DNA of 64,000 nucleotides, taken from positions 27,197 through 91,196 of the forward strand of contig NKIO01000006.1 of the NCBI GenBank assembly GCA_002255935.1, written 5' to 3'. The translations under genes were made by a program, and so were the position numbers. This stretch comes from Comamonadaceae bacterium PBBC2 (lineage in GTDB: Bacteria; Pseudomonadota; Gammaproteobacteria; Burkholderiales; Burkholderiaceae_C). Under the pieces are notes generated by a model. It had not been told where the DNA came from and did no database searches. It was given only the letters and a program-made list of their open reading frames with translations. Within the stretch, counting starts at the first letter, position 1. Each line of letters begins with the position of its first letter. Shown one piece after another: positions 55,399 to 64,000 of this stretch.

Positions 55399-56912
55399 AA
55401 TTCGATCGATCCATGTCCCGCCGTTGGCTGGGTGCTTGTTCGGTGGCCCTGTTGGCCACGGCCACTTTGGCGCTGAGCCCTATGGCAGCGCAGGCCCAAA
55501 GCCGCAAGGACAGCGTGGTGCTGGGCATGATCTTGGAGCCCACCAGCTTGGACCCGACCATGGCCCCCGCAGCGGCCATTGGCGAGATCGTGCACTACAA
55601 CATCTTTGAAGGGCTCACCAAGATCAATGTGGACGGCTCGGTGACGCCCCTCTTGGCCGAGAGCTGGAAGATGGACGCCGATGGCAAAGCCTTCACCTTC
55701 AAGCTGCGCAAGGGCGTGAAATTCTCGGATGGTTCGGCTTTCGATGCCGAAGCGGTGAAGTTCAGCTTTGAGCGTGCCAAAGCCGAAAAGAGCACCAACA
55801 AGGCCAAAGGCGCGGTGTTCAACAACATCAGCCACATCTCGACCCCCGATGCCCACACCGTGGTGCTGGTGTTGAACAATCCGGACGGCAACTTCTTGTT
55901 CCGCATGGGTGAGAACACCGCCGTGATCTTGCACCCCAACAGCGCGGCCAATGCGGCCACCAAACCGGTGGGCACGGGCCCTTACAAGCTGGACAACTGG
56001 GCCAAGGGCTCGGCAGTGACTTTGTCCAAGTCGGACAACTACCGCGATCCAGCGGCCATCAAGATCAAGAAAGTCACCTTCCGATTCATCAACGATTCGG
56101 CCGCGCAAGTGGCTGCATTGTTGGCCGGTGACATCGATGGCATGCCGCGCTTTCAATCGCCCCAGAGCTTGAAGCAGTTCCAAGCCGACAAGCGCTTTGT
56201 GGTCGAGATGGGCAGCACCGCCGGCAAAGGCATCATGACCATCAACAACCGCAAAAAGCCGTTTGACGATGTGCGCGTGCGCCGTGCCCTGTCGCATGCG
56301 ATCGACAAAAAAGCTTTCATTGACGGCGTTTTCGAAGGCCTGGCCAAACCCATCGGCAGTCACATGGCGCCCACCGATGCCGGTTATGTGGAGCTGAGCG
56401 GCCAGTACGCTTTTGACCCCGAAAAAGCCAAAGCCTTGCTCAAAGAAGCCGGCGTGCAAACGCCTTTGAACGTGACGCTCACCTTGCCACCACCGCCTTA
56501 TGCACGCAAGGGTGGCGAGATCTTGGCCGCGCAGCTGGCCAAAGTCGGGGTCGTGGCCAAAATCGAAAACGTCGAATGGGCCCAATGGCTGGGCGGCACC
56601 TTCAAGGGCAACTTTGACCTGACGGTGATCAACCACGTGGAGCCACTGGACTACATGAACTATGCCAACGCCAGCTATTACTGGGGTTACGACAGCAAGG
56701 CCTTCCGCGACCTGGCGGCCAAGCATTCGGAGGCCTCGGGCAAAGAGCGCACCAAACTGTTTGGTGACATGCAGCGCCTGATCGCCAACGACGCGGTCAA
56801 CGTGTTCTTGTTCAACGCGTCCAACACTGCGGTTTACCGCAAAGGCCTCAAAGGCCTGTGGTCGAGCTCGCCAATTTTTGCGAACGACATGGCGGCAGTT
56901 TCTTGGCAATAA
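55395..56912 (+). CDS. Periplasmic peptide-binding protein (SBP family 5)
   Basis: 505 residues. A signal peptide ends near MAAQAQ (~35) with no lipobox Cys, so a soluble periplasmic protein is expected. The mature part follows the SBP_bac_5 pattern: LEPTSLDPTMAP, FEGLTKINVDGSVTPLLAESW, FKLRKGVKFSDG, GTGPYKLDNW, and VRRALSHAIDKKAFIDGV. GAGGAG at 55384-55389 gives a strong ribosome site, and the ATG overlaps the DppF-type stop. The binding-protein gene usually comes first in such operons; here it is last, with a strong SD of its own. Confidence 0.94.
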   Translation: MKFDRSMSRRWLGACSVALLATATLALSPMAAQAQSRKDSVVLGMILEPTSLDPTMAPAAAIGEIVHYNIFEGLTKINVDGSVTPLLAESWKMDADGKAFTFKLRKGVKFSDGSAFDAEAVKFSFERAKAEKSTNKAKGAVFNNISHISTPDAHTVVLVLNNPDGNFLFRMGENTAVILHPNSAANAATKPVGTGPYKLDNWAKGSAVTLSKSDNYRDPAAIKIKKVTFRFINDSAAQVAALLAGDIDGMPRFQSPQSLKQFQADKRFVVEMGSTAGKGIMTINNRKKPFDDVRVRRALSHAIDKKAFIDGVFEGLAKPIGSHMAPTDAGYVELSGQYAFDPEKAKALLKEAGVQTPLNVTLTLPPPPYARKGGEILAAQLAKVGVVAKIENVEWAQWLGGTFKGNFDLTVINHVEPLDYMNYANASYYWGYDSKAFRDLAAKHSEASGKERTKLFGDMQRLIANDAVNVFLFNASNTAVYRKGLKGLWSSSPIFANDMAAVSWQ

Positions 56913-56948
56913 TTTTGCTGTCGCCCCGAAAGCGGCAAAAAATGCCGC

Positions 56949-56954
56949 TATAAT
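56949..56954 (+). promoter_or_regulatory. -10 hexamer for tRNA-Arg
   Basis: A perfect TATAAT 12 bp upstream of the mature tRNA 5' end, placed as expected for a short-leader tRNA transcript. No clear -35 was found at 17 bp. Confidence 0.55.
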
Positions 56955-56966
56955 TCGGTGCATAGC

Positions 56967-57043
56967 GCGGCTGTAGCTCAGCTGGATAGAGTACTTGGCT
57001 ACGAACCAAGGGGTCGTGGGTTCGATTCCTGCCAGCCGCACCA
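56967..57043 (+). tRNA. tRNA-Arg (anticodon ACG)
   Basis: 77 nt with encoded CCA. Acceptor GCGGCTG/CAGCCGC, D-arm GCTC...GAGT, anticodon stem CTTGG/CCAAG with loop CTACGAA, and a normal T-arm with TTCGATT. A34 would be modified to inosine to read CGU, CGC and CGA. Confidence 0.97.
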
Positions 57044-57048
57044 TATTG

Positions 57049-57078
57049 AAAAGCTCACAACGAAAGTTGTGGGCTTTT
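57049..57078 (+). terminator. Rho-independent terminator after tRNA-Arg
   Basis: AAAAGCTCACAAC and GTTGTGGGCTTTT pair over 13 bp with one G-T pair around a GAAA tetraloop, ending in a T run. It closes the tRNA-Arg transcript before greB. Confidence 0.9.
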
Positions 57079-57121
57079 TCTCTTTGTGGGCTTCCTTTTT
57101 CGCATCATGGGTCAACACGTC

Positions 57122-57679
57122 ATGAGCAAAGCATTCACCAAAGAAACCGATCAGGACGATGACGACGATCTGGGCTTGCCAGCCTTGCCCAGTGGCACGC
57201 GCAATTACATGACGCCTGCAGGCTATGCCCGTTTGCGGGCCGAGCTGTTTGAGCTGATCGACGGGGAGCGCCCCAAAGTGGTGGAGATCGTGCATTGGGC
57301 CGCCAGCAATGGCGATCGTTCAGAAAACGGCGACTACCTGTACGGCAAAAAGCGCTTGCGCGAGATCGATCGCCGCATCCGCTTTCTGACCAAAAGGTTG
57401 GAAGTGGCCGAGGTGGTGGACCCATCGGTGCACCACGGCAGCGATCAGGTCTTTTTTGGTGCCACCGTCACCTACGCAGAAGGCAGTGGCACAGAGCGCA
57501 CCATCACCATCATGGGCATCGACGAAGCCGACAGCCTGCAAGCGCAGGTCAGCTGGATCTCGCCGATTGCCCGCACCTTGCTCAAGGCGCGTGTGGGCGA
57601 TGAGCTCAAGCTGGTGAGCCCCTCGGGCGTGATCCCGATCGAGGTGTTGGAAGTCTCTTACCCCGCCAAAGCTGGGTAA
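57122..57679 (+). CDS. greB: Transcription elongation factor GreB
   Basis: 185 residues from ATG 57122 (MSKAFTKETDQDDDDD); the ATG at 57107 is an alternative. After an acidic N-terminal extension comes the GreA/GreB coiled coil: YMTPAGYARLRAEL, then the acidic tip region around ASNGDRSENGDYLYGKKRLREID, which matches GreB. The C-terminal FKBP-like domain includes VFFGATVTY. GreB revives backtracked RNA polymerase by stimulating transcript cleavage. It converges on spoT with only an 11-bp gap. Confidence 0.95.
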   Translation: MSKAFTKETDQDDDDDLGLPALPSGTRNYMTPAGYARLRAELFELIDGERPKVVEIVHWAASNGDRSENGDYLYGKKRLREIDRRIRFLTKRLEVAEVVDPSVHHGSDQVFFGATVTYAEGSGTERTITIMGIDEADSLQAQVSWISPIARTLLKARVGDELKLVSPSGVIPIEVLEVSYPAKAG

Positions 57680-57690
57680 GGCGCCGAGGA

Positions 57691-59958
57691 TCAGGCGGGC
57701 GCCGTGCCCTTGTTGGTCTGCCGTTCGGCTTTGATGACCGAGGGTGTGCGCTTGAGCTGGCGCAGCACGCCCTCCAGGTGGGTCGCATCGCGCACTGCCA
57801 CTACAAAACGCAGATCGGCCGTGTCCTGAATCGACTCATGGCCCATGTCCACGTGAACGATGTCGGCCTCGGCTGTGGCCAGTGCGCCGGCCACGCGGGC
57901 CAGCACGCCTTTGCCGTTGACCACGGTGACCGCAATGCAAGTCTCAAAGTTGCGCACCGGCTCGTCTGACCACTCCACACCGATGAAGCGTTCGCTGTCT
58001 TTGTGCTCCAGCTTGCGGGCGGTTTGGCATTGGCGCGTGTGCACGGCCAGGCCTTCGCCACGGCCCAGGTAACCCACGATCTCGTCGCCGGGCAGGGGGC
58101 GGCAGCAAGGTGAATAAACCACCGAAGCGTTTTCGCTGCCGTCGAGGGTGATGGCCCCTTGCGAGACTTTTTCGTGGGCGGTGAAGCGTTCGCGGGTCAT
58201 CAACAAAGCGTCAGGCTTTTGACCCAGCTCGCCCAGCAAAACCACCAGGCGTTTGGCCACGATGCTGGCAATGCGCTTGCCCAGGCCAATGTCCATCAAC
58301 AAGTCGGCGCGGTTGCGGTTGCCGGTGAAGCGCAGCAATTTGTCCCACAGCGGCTGGATCTTCGCGTCTTCGCCCGGCAGCCGCTCGATGCCTTCGGCCC
58401 GCAGGGCTTGGCTCAGCAGTTTTTCGCCCAAGTCGGTGGACTCGGTCTGCGCCATGGTCTTGAGGTGGTGGCGGATCTTGGAGCGGGCGCGGCCCGTGCG
58501 CACAAAACCCAGCCAAGCCGGATTGGGCGCTGACACGGCTGCGGTGATGACCTCGACCACGTCGCCGTTTTTCAGCTCGGTGCGCAGGGGCACTTGTTCG
58601 CCATTGATCTTGGCGGCCATGGCCCGGTCGCCTACGCGGCTGTGGATGGCATAGGCAAAGTCCACCACCGTGGCACCACGCGGCAAGGCCATGATCTGGC
58701 TCTTGGGCGTGAACACATAGACCGCATCGGGGAAGAGGTCCACCTTGACGTGGTCCCAAAACTCGGCCGCATCGCGTGTCTCGTTCTGGATGTCGAGCAA
58801 CGACTGCAGCCACTGCGTGCCCAAGCGCTCGGACTGGGCGCTCGCGGCGCTGTGCTCTTTGTAGAGCCAATGCGCGGCCACGCCAGATTCGGCCACCAGG
58901 TGCATGGCTTCGGTGCGCATCTGGAATTCGACGTTGACCCCGGAAGGCCCCACCAGTGTGGTGTGCAGTGACTGGTAGCCGTTGACCTTGCCAATGGCGA
59001 TGTGGTCCTTGAACTTGCCCGGCACAGGCTTGTAGATCTGGTGCAGCAAACCCATGGCGGTGTAGCAGTCGATGACCGTGGGCACGATCACGCGAAAGCC
59101 GTAAATGTCGGTCACCTGTGCAAAGCTCAGGTGTTTGTCGTCCATCTTTTTGTAGATCGAGTACAGGGTCTTTTCGCGGCCGCTGATGCGCACATCCATG
59201 CCGGTTTGCTTGAAGATGGCTTCGACTTCGGCTTGTACTTTTTGGATCAGGTCACGGCGGCGGTTGCGGGCGCGCGAGACGGCCTTGGTCAGCACCGCAT
59301 AGCGCCATGGCAGCAAATGCTTGAATGACAGGTCTTGCAGCTCGCGGTAGATCTGGTTGAGACCCAGGCGGTGCGCAATCGGCGCATAAATCTCGAGCGT
59401 CTCAGAGGAGATGCGCCCCCATTTGCTGCGCGGCATGTCGCCCATGGTGCGCATGTTGTGGGTGCGGTCGGCCAGCTTGATCAGGATGACCCGCACATCG
59501 CGGGCCATGGCCAAGAGCATCTTTCGAAAAGACTCGGCCTGATTTTCTTCGCGGGTGTTGAACTCCAGCTTTTCCAGCTTGGTCAGGCCGTCCACCAGTT
59601 CGGCCACCGGTGCGCCAAAGCGCTCGATCAGCTCGGCCTTGGTGACGCCGCAGTCTTCCATCGCGTCGTGCAGCAGGGCGGCGGCCAGGGCTTGGGCGTC
59701 CAGCTTCCATTCGGTGCACAGGGCCGCCACCGCGATCGGGTGGGTGATGTAAGGCTCGCCGTTTTTGCGCATCTGGCCCAAGTGGGCCTCGTCGGCGTAT
59801 TTGTAGGCGCGGCGCACCATGTCCGCGTCTGCCGGGCTCAGGTAGTCGAGCTTGGCCGTCAAGGCTGCAAAACTGGCCGCTGCCGCGTTGGCCGACGCCA
59901 AGCTCACGGCTTTGGCGCTGTGACCTGAGGAAGACGAAGGGGGCATGACGGCGCTCAT
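57691..59958 (-). CDS. spoT: Bifunctional (p)ppGpp synthetase/hydrolase SpoT
   Basis: 755 residues. The hydrolase domain (~50-200) keeps the His-Asp core, with HDAMED near 97-102 and LADRTHNMRT. The synthetase domain (~235-350) has GREKTLYSIYKKM and DIYGFRVIVPT. TGS (~415-475), a helical/zinc-finger-like region with CCRPLPGDEIVGY, and a C-terminal ACT domain follow. An intact HD site and the location beside rpoZ identify SpoT rather than RelA. ATG 59958 or 59946 could start it. A terminator lies between it and rpoZ. Confidence 0.96.
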   Translation of the reverse strand: MSAVMPPSSSSGHSAKAVSLASANAAAASFAALTAKLDYLSPADADMVRRAYKYADEAHLGQMRKNGEPYITHPIAVAALCTEWKLDAQALAAALLHDAMEDCGVTKAELIERFGAPVAELVDGLTKLEKLEFNTREENQAESFRKMLLAMARDVRVILIKLADRTHNMRTMGDMPRSKWGRISSETLEIYAPIAHRLGLNQIYRELQDLSFKHLLPWRYAVLTKAVSRARNRRRDLIQKVQAEVEAIFKQTGMDVRISGREKTLYSIYKKMDDKHLSFAQVTDIYGFRVIVPTVIDCYTAMGLLHQIYKPVPGKFKDHIAIGKVNGYQSLHTTLVGPSGVNVEFQMRTEAMHLVAESGVAAHWLYKEHSAASAQSERLGTQWLQSLLDIQNETRDAAEFWDHVKVDLFPDAVYVFTPKSQIMALPRGATVVDFAYAIHSRVGDRAMAAKINGEQVPLRTELKNGDVVEVITAAVSAPNPAWLGFVRTGRARSKIRHHLKTMAQTESTDLGEKLLSQALRAEGIERLPGEDAKIQPLWDKLLRFTGNRNRADLLMDIGLGKRIASIVAKRLVVLLGELGQKPDALLMTRERFTAHEKVSQGAITLDGSENASVVYSPCCRPLPGDEIVGYLGRGEGLAVHTRQCQTARKLEHKDSERFIGVEWSDEPVRNFETCIAVTVVNGKGVLARVAGALATAEADIVHVDMGHESIQDTADLRFVVAVRDATHLEGVLRQLKRTPSVIKAERQTNKGTAPA

Positions 59959-60005
59959 GACATCAATGTAACTGAAGCAGCACAGGACTCAGAGGGGAAC
60001 AGACG

Positions 60006-60032
60006 AAAAAAAGCCCCATCGCTGGGGCTTTT
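60006..60032 (-). terminator. Terminator between rpoZ and spoT
   Basis: AAAAGCCCCA/TGGGGCTTTT with loop TCGC, followed by T residues on the minus strand. It lies about 30 bp after rpoZ, so spoT probably has a separate promoter or is served by read-through. Confidence 0.85.
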
Positions 60033-60063
60033 GGCAACCCGGCTGGCGCCAGGTGATGGGAGG

Positions 60064-60264
60064 TCAGGCGACGCGCTTGAGCATCTCGATGCCGACTTTG
60101 CCAGCTGCGATTTCGCGCAGGGCAGTCACGCCGGGCTTGTTCTTGCTCTCGATCTTGGCGGTGTGGCCTTGGCTCAGCATGCGAGCGCGGTAGGTGGCAG
60201 CCAGAACCAATTGGAAGCGGTTCGGGATCTGTTCCAGGCAGTCTTCAACGGTGATGCGGGCCAT
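60064..60264 (-). CDS. rpoZ: RNA polymerase omega subunit
   Basis: 66 residues, normal for the short betaproteobacterial form. The N-terminus [20 protein letters not shown] is characteristic, followed by AATYRAR and a C-terminal IAAGKVGIE. Omega helps beta-prime fold and is linked to ppGpp sensing. It follows gmk by 17 nt in a yicC-gmk-rpoZ operon. Confidence 0.97.
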   Translation of the reverse strand: MARITVEDCLEQIPNRFQLVLAATYRARMLSQGHTAKIESKNKPGVTALREIAAGKVGIEMLKRVA

Positions 60265-60281
60265 GGTGGTTTCCTTCAGGA

Positions 60282-60902
60282 TTAGGCGATGTGGAGTGCT
60301 GCGAATGTGTCAGCACGGGCTCGTCGCTGGGCGATGTATTTGAGCCTTTGGGCATGAACGATGGCTTTGAGATCAAACAAAGCACGCTCAAAAACTTCAT
60401 TGATTATAACGAAGTCGAATTCTTTGGCCTGGGCCAGCTCGACGGCGGCGTTTTTCAAGCGCAGCTCGATGATGGCAGGGGTGTCTTCACCCCGGCGCTC
60501 CAGGCGCGAGCGCAGCTCTTCCCAGCTGGGCGGCAAGATGAAGATCAGCACCGCATTGGCGTACATCTGCTTGATCTGGATGGCGCCTTGGTAGTCGATC
60601 TCGAGCACCACGTCTGAGCCCTGGGCCATGCGCTCTTCGATCATCTTTTTGGAGGTGCCGTAGCGCTGGCCGTGCACATTGGCCCATTCCACAAAGGCGT
60701 CGGCCAACACCATGGCGTCGAACTCTTGGGGGGAGGCAAAGAAGTATTCGCGGCCATGCTTTTCCTGGCCACGCGGGGCACGGGTCGTGTGCGACACCGA
60801 AGGGTGCACGCCCGCATCCAGCTCCATCAGGGCTTTGACCAGACTGGATTTGCCCGCCCCGCTGGGGGCAGCCACGACAAAGAGGTTTCCTGGGTATTCC
60901 AT
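60282..60902 (-). CDS. gmk: Guanylate kinase
   Basis: 206 residues. P-loop [10 protein letters not shown] at ~12-21, then [13 protein letters not shown] and HGREYFF for GMP binding, and [10 protein letters not shown]. It phosphorylates GMP to GDP. It begins 12 nt after the yicC stop. Confidence 0.97.
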   Translation of the reverse strand: MEYPGNLFVVAAPSGAGKSSLVKALMELDAGVHPSVSHTTRAPRGQEKHGREYFFASPQEFDAMVLADAFVEWANVHGQRYGTSKKMIEERMAQGSDVVLEIDYQGAIQIKQMYANAVLIFILPPSWEELRSRLERRGEDTPAIIELRLKNAAVELAQAKEFDFVIINEVFERALFDLKAIVHAQRLKYIAQRRARADTFAALHIA

Positions 60903-60914
60903 GTTCTCGGGTCT

Positions 60915-61832
60915 TTATTCGATGTTTTGGACTTGCTCGCGCATTTGCTCGATCAGCACTTTCATGTCCACAGAAATACGGGTCATCTCCAGCACGGCTG
61001 ACTTGGAGCCTAGGGTGTTGGCCTCGCGGTGCAGTTCCTGGATCAAAAAGTCCAAGCGCTTGCCGATGTCGCCGCCCTTGGTGAGCAGGCGCGAGATCTC
61101 GTCCAGGTGCGAGCGCAGGCGGGTCAACTCTTCGGCCACATCGATGCGGATGGCAAAGGCGGTGGCTTCGGTCAAGGCGCGGTCTTGGGCGGTTTCGGGC
61201 AGGTGGTTGCCGTCGGCCAGAGCCATGCCGTCTTTCCAACGCTCCAAAAAGCGTTGGCGTTGCTGCTCCACCAGCTGGGGCACCAAAGGGCCGGCCAGTT
61301 CAGCCAAGCTGCGCAGCTGGCCGATGTGGCCTTGCAGCATCTCGGTCAGGCGGGCGCCTTCGCGGGCGCGGGCTTCACGCAGGGCGTCAATCGCTTGGGT
61401 GGCCACTTGCATCCAAGCGGCTTCGTCAGGGGCGCTTTGGCTGTGGCTGCCAGCGCTCATGCGCAGCACATCGGCCACGCTCAGCTCGCGGGCTTTGGGC
61501 AGCCAGTCTTGGATTTTGTCTTGCAGAGCGGCGATTTTTTGCAGGGTCTGGTGGTTGGGCGCTTGAAGGGCGGCGCCATCGGCGCTGTCTTGGCTGGCGC
61601 GGACTTCAACCTTGCCGCGCTTGATGTGGCGTGTGATCAGTTCGCGCAGGCCGGGTTCGAGCTGGCGCAGCTCTTCGGGCAGGCGAAAGCTCAGGTCCAA
61701 AAAGCGGCTGTTGACCGAGCGGATTTCAAGCCCCAAGCGTGTGGCGGGGGCCGTGCTGGCGGGGGTCTCCCCGTCCACAACCGGCGTGCTGTGCTGCACG
61801 CTGGCGTAGCCGGTCATACTGTAAACTGACAT
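60915..61832 (-). CDS. yicC: YicC-family endoribonuclease
   Basis: 305 residues from ATG 61832 ([11 protein letters not shown]); the longer reading is not supported. The N-terminal YicC domain has [18 protein letters not shown] and HIKRGKVEV. The C-terminal DUF1732 region has [13 protein letters not shown] and [22 protein letters not shown]. YicC proteins have been reported as endoribonucleases acting on small RNAs in E. coli; the substrates here are unknown. It is divergent from rph across a 160-bp gap in which I see no clear promoter. Confidence 0.95.
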   Translation of the reverse strand: MSVYSMTGYASVQHSTPVVDGETPASTAPATRLGLEIRSVNSRFLDLSFRLPEELRQLEPGLRELITRHIKRGKVEVRASQDSADGAALQAPNHQTLQKIAALQDKIQDWLPKARELSVADVLRMSAGSHSQSAPDEAAWMQVATQAIDALREARAREGARLTEMLQGHIGQLRSLAELAGPLVPQLVEQQRQRFLERWKDGMALADGNHLPETAQDRALTEATAFAIRIDVAEELTRLRSHLDEISRLLTKGGDIGKRLDFLIQELHREANTLGSKSAVLEMTRISVDMKVLIEQMREQVQNIE

Positions 61833-61992
61833 TGAACTGGTTCCTTCGCGCCGCAGGCCGAACACCGGCTTGGGGCAGTTGCTTCAGACAGGCCCTCGCA
61901 GGGCTTGGCAAAGCATGAAACAGGCCATTATCGCAAACTCGCCCAGCCCCCTTGGCTTGGGCGACATCACACCACCTTCTGAAGACAGACAC

Positions 61993-62742
61993 ATGACAAC
62001 ATACGCCCGCTCTGGCCGTGCCACCGATGCTTTGCGCCCCGTGCGCATGACCCGTGGCTACACCATCCACGCCGAAGGCTCGGTGCTGATTGAGTTTGGC
62101 CAGACCCGCGTGCTGTGCACCGCCTCGGTCGAAGAAAAGGTGCCTGGCCATAAAAAAGGCAGCGGCGAAGGTTGGGTCACGGCCGAGTACGGCATGCTGC
62201 CCCGTGCCACCCACACCCGTGGCGACCGCGAAGCCGCACGTGGCAAGCAAAGTGGCCGCACCCAAGAAATCCAACGCCTGATCGGTCGCTCGCTGCGTGC
62301 CGTGTTCGATTTGAAAAAACTCGGCGAGCGCACCATCCACTTGGACTGCGATGTGCTGCAGGCCGATGGCGGCACCCGCACGGCCAGCATCACCGGCGCT
62401 TTTGTGGCCGCACAAGATGCGGTGGCTTGGTTGATGGCCACCGGTAAGCTGCAGGAGTCGCCCATCATCGACCGCGTTGCGGCGATCTCGGTGGGCCTGA
62501 AAGACGGCGCCGCCTTGCTCGACTTGGATTACCCCGAAGACTCGGCCTGCGACACCGACATGAACGTGGTCATGACCGGTGCGGGCAACTTTGTGGAAGT
62601 GCAGGGCACCGCCGAGGGCGTGGCCTTCACCCGTGTGGAGATGGACCGCATGCTGGCGCTGGCCGAAAAAGGCATTGCGCAATTGGTGCGTTTGCAAACC
62701 CAGGCACACGACGAGCCCAAAACCTTGACCTTCAGCGCCTGA
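61993..62742 (+). CDS. rph: Ribonuclease PH
   Basis: 249 residues from ATG 61993 ([17 protein letters not shown]). It trims tRNA 3' ends by phosphorolysis. Seen: [10 protein letters not shown], the basic phosphate/RNA-binding block [30 protein letters not shown], and [21 protein letters not shown]. Complete, first of rph-rdgB-hemW. Confidence 0.97.
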   Translation: MTTYARSGRATDALRPVRMTRGYTIHAEGSVLIEFGQTRVLCTASVEEKVPGHKKGSGEGWVTAEYGMLPRATHTRGDREAARGKQSGRTQEIQRLIGRSLRAVFDLKKLGERTIHLDCDVLQADGGTRTASITGAFVAAQDAVAWLMATGKLQESPIIDRVAAISVGLKDGAALLDLDYPEDSACDTDMNVVMTGAGNFVEVQGTAEGVAFTRVEMDRMLALAEKGIAQLVRLQTQAHDEPKTLTFSA

Positions 62743-62744
62743 AC

Positions 62745-63371
62745 ATGAAGATCGTTCTCGCCTCCAACAATGCGGGCAAGCTGGCCGAGCTGCAAACCAT
62801 GTTCGCGCCGCTGAACATGACGCTGGTGCGCCAGTCCGAGCTGAACATTCCCGAAGCCGAAGAGCCGTTTCGCACCTTTGTGGAAAACGCTTTGGCCAAA
62901 GCCCGGCATGCGGCGCAGTTGAGCGGCTTGCCCGCCTTGGCTGACGATGCTGGCTTGTGCGTGGACGCCTTTGGTGGGCAGCCCGGCGTGGACACGGCCT
63001 ATTACGCCACCCGCTTTGGTTACGCCAAGAGCGACGACAACAATGTGACGGCTTTGCTCGAGCAGATGCAAGGCCTTGACCAGCGCCGTGCGGCCATGGT
63101 CAGCACCTTGGTGGCGGTGCGCAGTGCCGACGATCCGGAGCCTCTGATTGCCGTGGGCCGCGTGGTCGGTGAGATCGCCCGCGAGCGCTTGGGCAGCAAT
63201 GGCTTTGGCTTTGACCCGATCATGTTCATCCCTGAATTTGGCAAGACCTTTGCCCAGTTGCCGGTGGAGGTCAAAAACGCCAACAGCCACCGAGGCCGCG
63301 CGGCACAAGCGATGCTGGCCTTGATGCGCGAGCGTTGGCTGGACGCACCCACAAGCCCTGCCGCAGCATGA
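62745..63371 (+). CDS. rdgB: Non-canonical purine NTP pyrophosphatase (ITPase)
   Basis: 208 residues. N-terminal SNNAGKLAEL, then ETFVENALAKAR-like FRTFVENALAKARHAA, LADDAGLCVDAFGGQPGV, and the C-terminal SHRGRAAQA. It clears dITP and XTP from the nucleotide pool. It starts 2 nt after rph and overlaps hemW in ATGA. Confidence 0.97.
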   Translation: MKIVLASNNAGKLAELQTMFAPLNMTLVRQSELNIPEAEEPFRTFVENALAKARHAAQLSGLPALADDAGLCVDAFGGQPGVDTAYYATRFGYAKSDDNNVTALLEQMQGLDQRRAAMVSTLVAVRSADDPEPLIAVGRVVGEIARERLGSNGFGFDPIMFIPEFGKTFAQLPVEVKNANSHRGRAAQAMLALMRERWLDAPTSPAAA

Positions 63372-64000
63372 ACCCGCTGGATCCGGTCCATGCCATGCGC
63401 CCGGGCGTGCTGCAGCTCAACGCTTTGCCGCCGCTGTCGCTGTATGTGCACCTGCCCTGGTGCCTCAAGAAGTGTCCGTATTGCGATTTCAACTCGCACG
63501 AGTTCCGCTCGGGTGACGATGCAGCGTCCATGCAGGACACCTACATCAACGCCTTGTTCGCCGATCTGGAAGCGAGCTTGCCCTTGATTTGGGGGCGCAG
63601 CATCCAGACCGTGTTTTTGGGCGGTGGCACGCCCAGCTTGTTCGACCCTGAAGCCATTGACCGTTTGGTGGGCGGCATCCGCGCACGTGTCCGCTTGGCG
63701 CCTGACGCCGAAATCACCATGAAGGCTTTCCGACAAGCGGGCATCACCCGTTTGTCGATCGGCGTGCAGAGTTTTGACAATGCGCACCTGAAGGCCTTGG
63801 GCCGTGTGCATGACCGCGACCAGGCGCTGGCCGCAGTGACCGAAGCAGCGCAGGTGTTTGACACCTTCAACTTGGACCTGATGTACGCCTTGCCCGGGCA
63901 GACGCTGGATGGCTTGACGCAAGACATCCAGACCGCGCTGGCCTTTGAGCCGCCGCACATCTCGATCTACCACCTGACCATCGAGCCGAACACGGTGTTC
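63368..64000 (+). CDS. hemW: HemW-like radical SAM protein (3' partial, with an internal deletion)
   Basis: 211 codons are present and the frame stays open to the window end. LSLYVHLPWCLKKCPYCDFN carries the CX3CX2C cluster-binding motif. TVFLGGGTPSLF is the SAM-binding glycine motif. LSIGVQSFDN, FNLDLMYALPGQ and LTIEPNTVF follow HemW closely. Between AEITM (ending 63721) and KAFRQAGITR about 12 residues that normally read EANPGT..(x)..RF are missing without a frame change. HemW is a haem chaperone rather than the oxygen-independent coproporphyrinogen oxidase it was once named for. Function of this version is uncertain because of the loss. Confidence 0.9.
   Translation, partial: MNPLDPVHAMRPGVLQLNALPPLSLYVHLPWCLKKCPYCDFNSHEFRSGDDAASMQDTYINALFADLEASLPLIWGRSIQTVFLGGGTPSLFDPEAIDRLVGGIRARVRLAPDAEITMKAFRQAGITRLSIGVQSFDNAHLKALGRVHDRDQALAAVTEAAQVFDTFNLDLMYALPGQTLDGLTQDIQTALAFEPPHISIYHLTIEPNTVF

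Noticed and set aside
63368-64000. hemW as a frameshifted pseudogene
   Set aside because: The frame is continuous and motif order is normal on both sides; the loss is a clean multiple of three codons, so it is reported as a deletion instead.

Overview
The window looks like the chromosome of a betaproteobacterium of the order Burkholderiales, most likely a freshwater Comamonadaceae member. The basis is gene order (TPR protein-lolB-ispE-tRNA-Gln-prs-rplY; nadK-recN-rapZ divergent from hrcA; yicC-gmk-rpoZ-spoT with greB; rph-rdgB-hemW), fairly high GC and encoded CCA ends on the tRNAs. The taxon call rests on recognition of proteins and synteny, not on a search.

Region 1 (1-37173) is a surface-adhesion and signalling block. 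It opens inside a giant repeat-rich filamentous exoprotein (>4,350 aa, start outside the window). A secreted parvulin-type prolyl isomerase follows 31 bp later. After a 600-bp intergenic region comes a second giant adhesin of about 6,340 aa, with a BapA-like N-terminus, about 45 copies of a short beta repeat, inserted ligand-binding-like modules and a type I secretion-like C-terminus. A strong terminator separates it from an OmpR-type response regulator, a 7TMR-DISM histidine kinase and a second, closely related response regulator. No secretion machinery for either adhesin lies in the window.

Region 2 (37174-50707) is housekeeping. metK lies behind a promoter and a SAM-II-like riboswitch. Then come rplY, prs, tRNA-Gln, ispE, lolB and a secreted TPR protein on the minus strand; mutM-mutY on the plus strand; rapZ, recN and nadK on the minus strand; and hrcA plus a CAT-anticodon tRNA on the plus strand. 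Two intergenic regions here, and the one upstream of the second adhesin, carry the same dispersed inverted-repeat family; between mutY and rapZ it has grown into a tandem array.

Region 3 (50728-57043) pairs an N-terminal-nucleophile (S58/DmpA-type) peptidase with a divergent, tightly overlapped peptide ABC transporter operon whose binding-protein gene is last. tRNA-Arg follows.

Region 4 (57049-64000) holds greB, then spoT, rpoZ, gmk and yicC on the minus strand, and rph, rdgB and the 5' part of hemW on the plus strand. hemW shows an apparent in-frame loss of about 12 codons covering a conserved motif.

The most distinctive biology is the adhesin and two-component block. The most clearly supported regulatory element is the metK leader.
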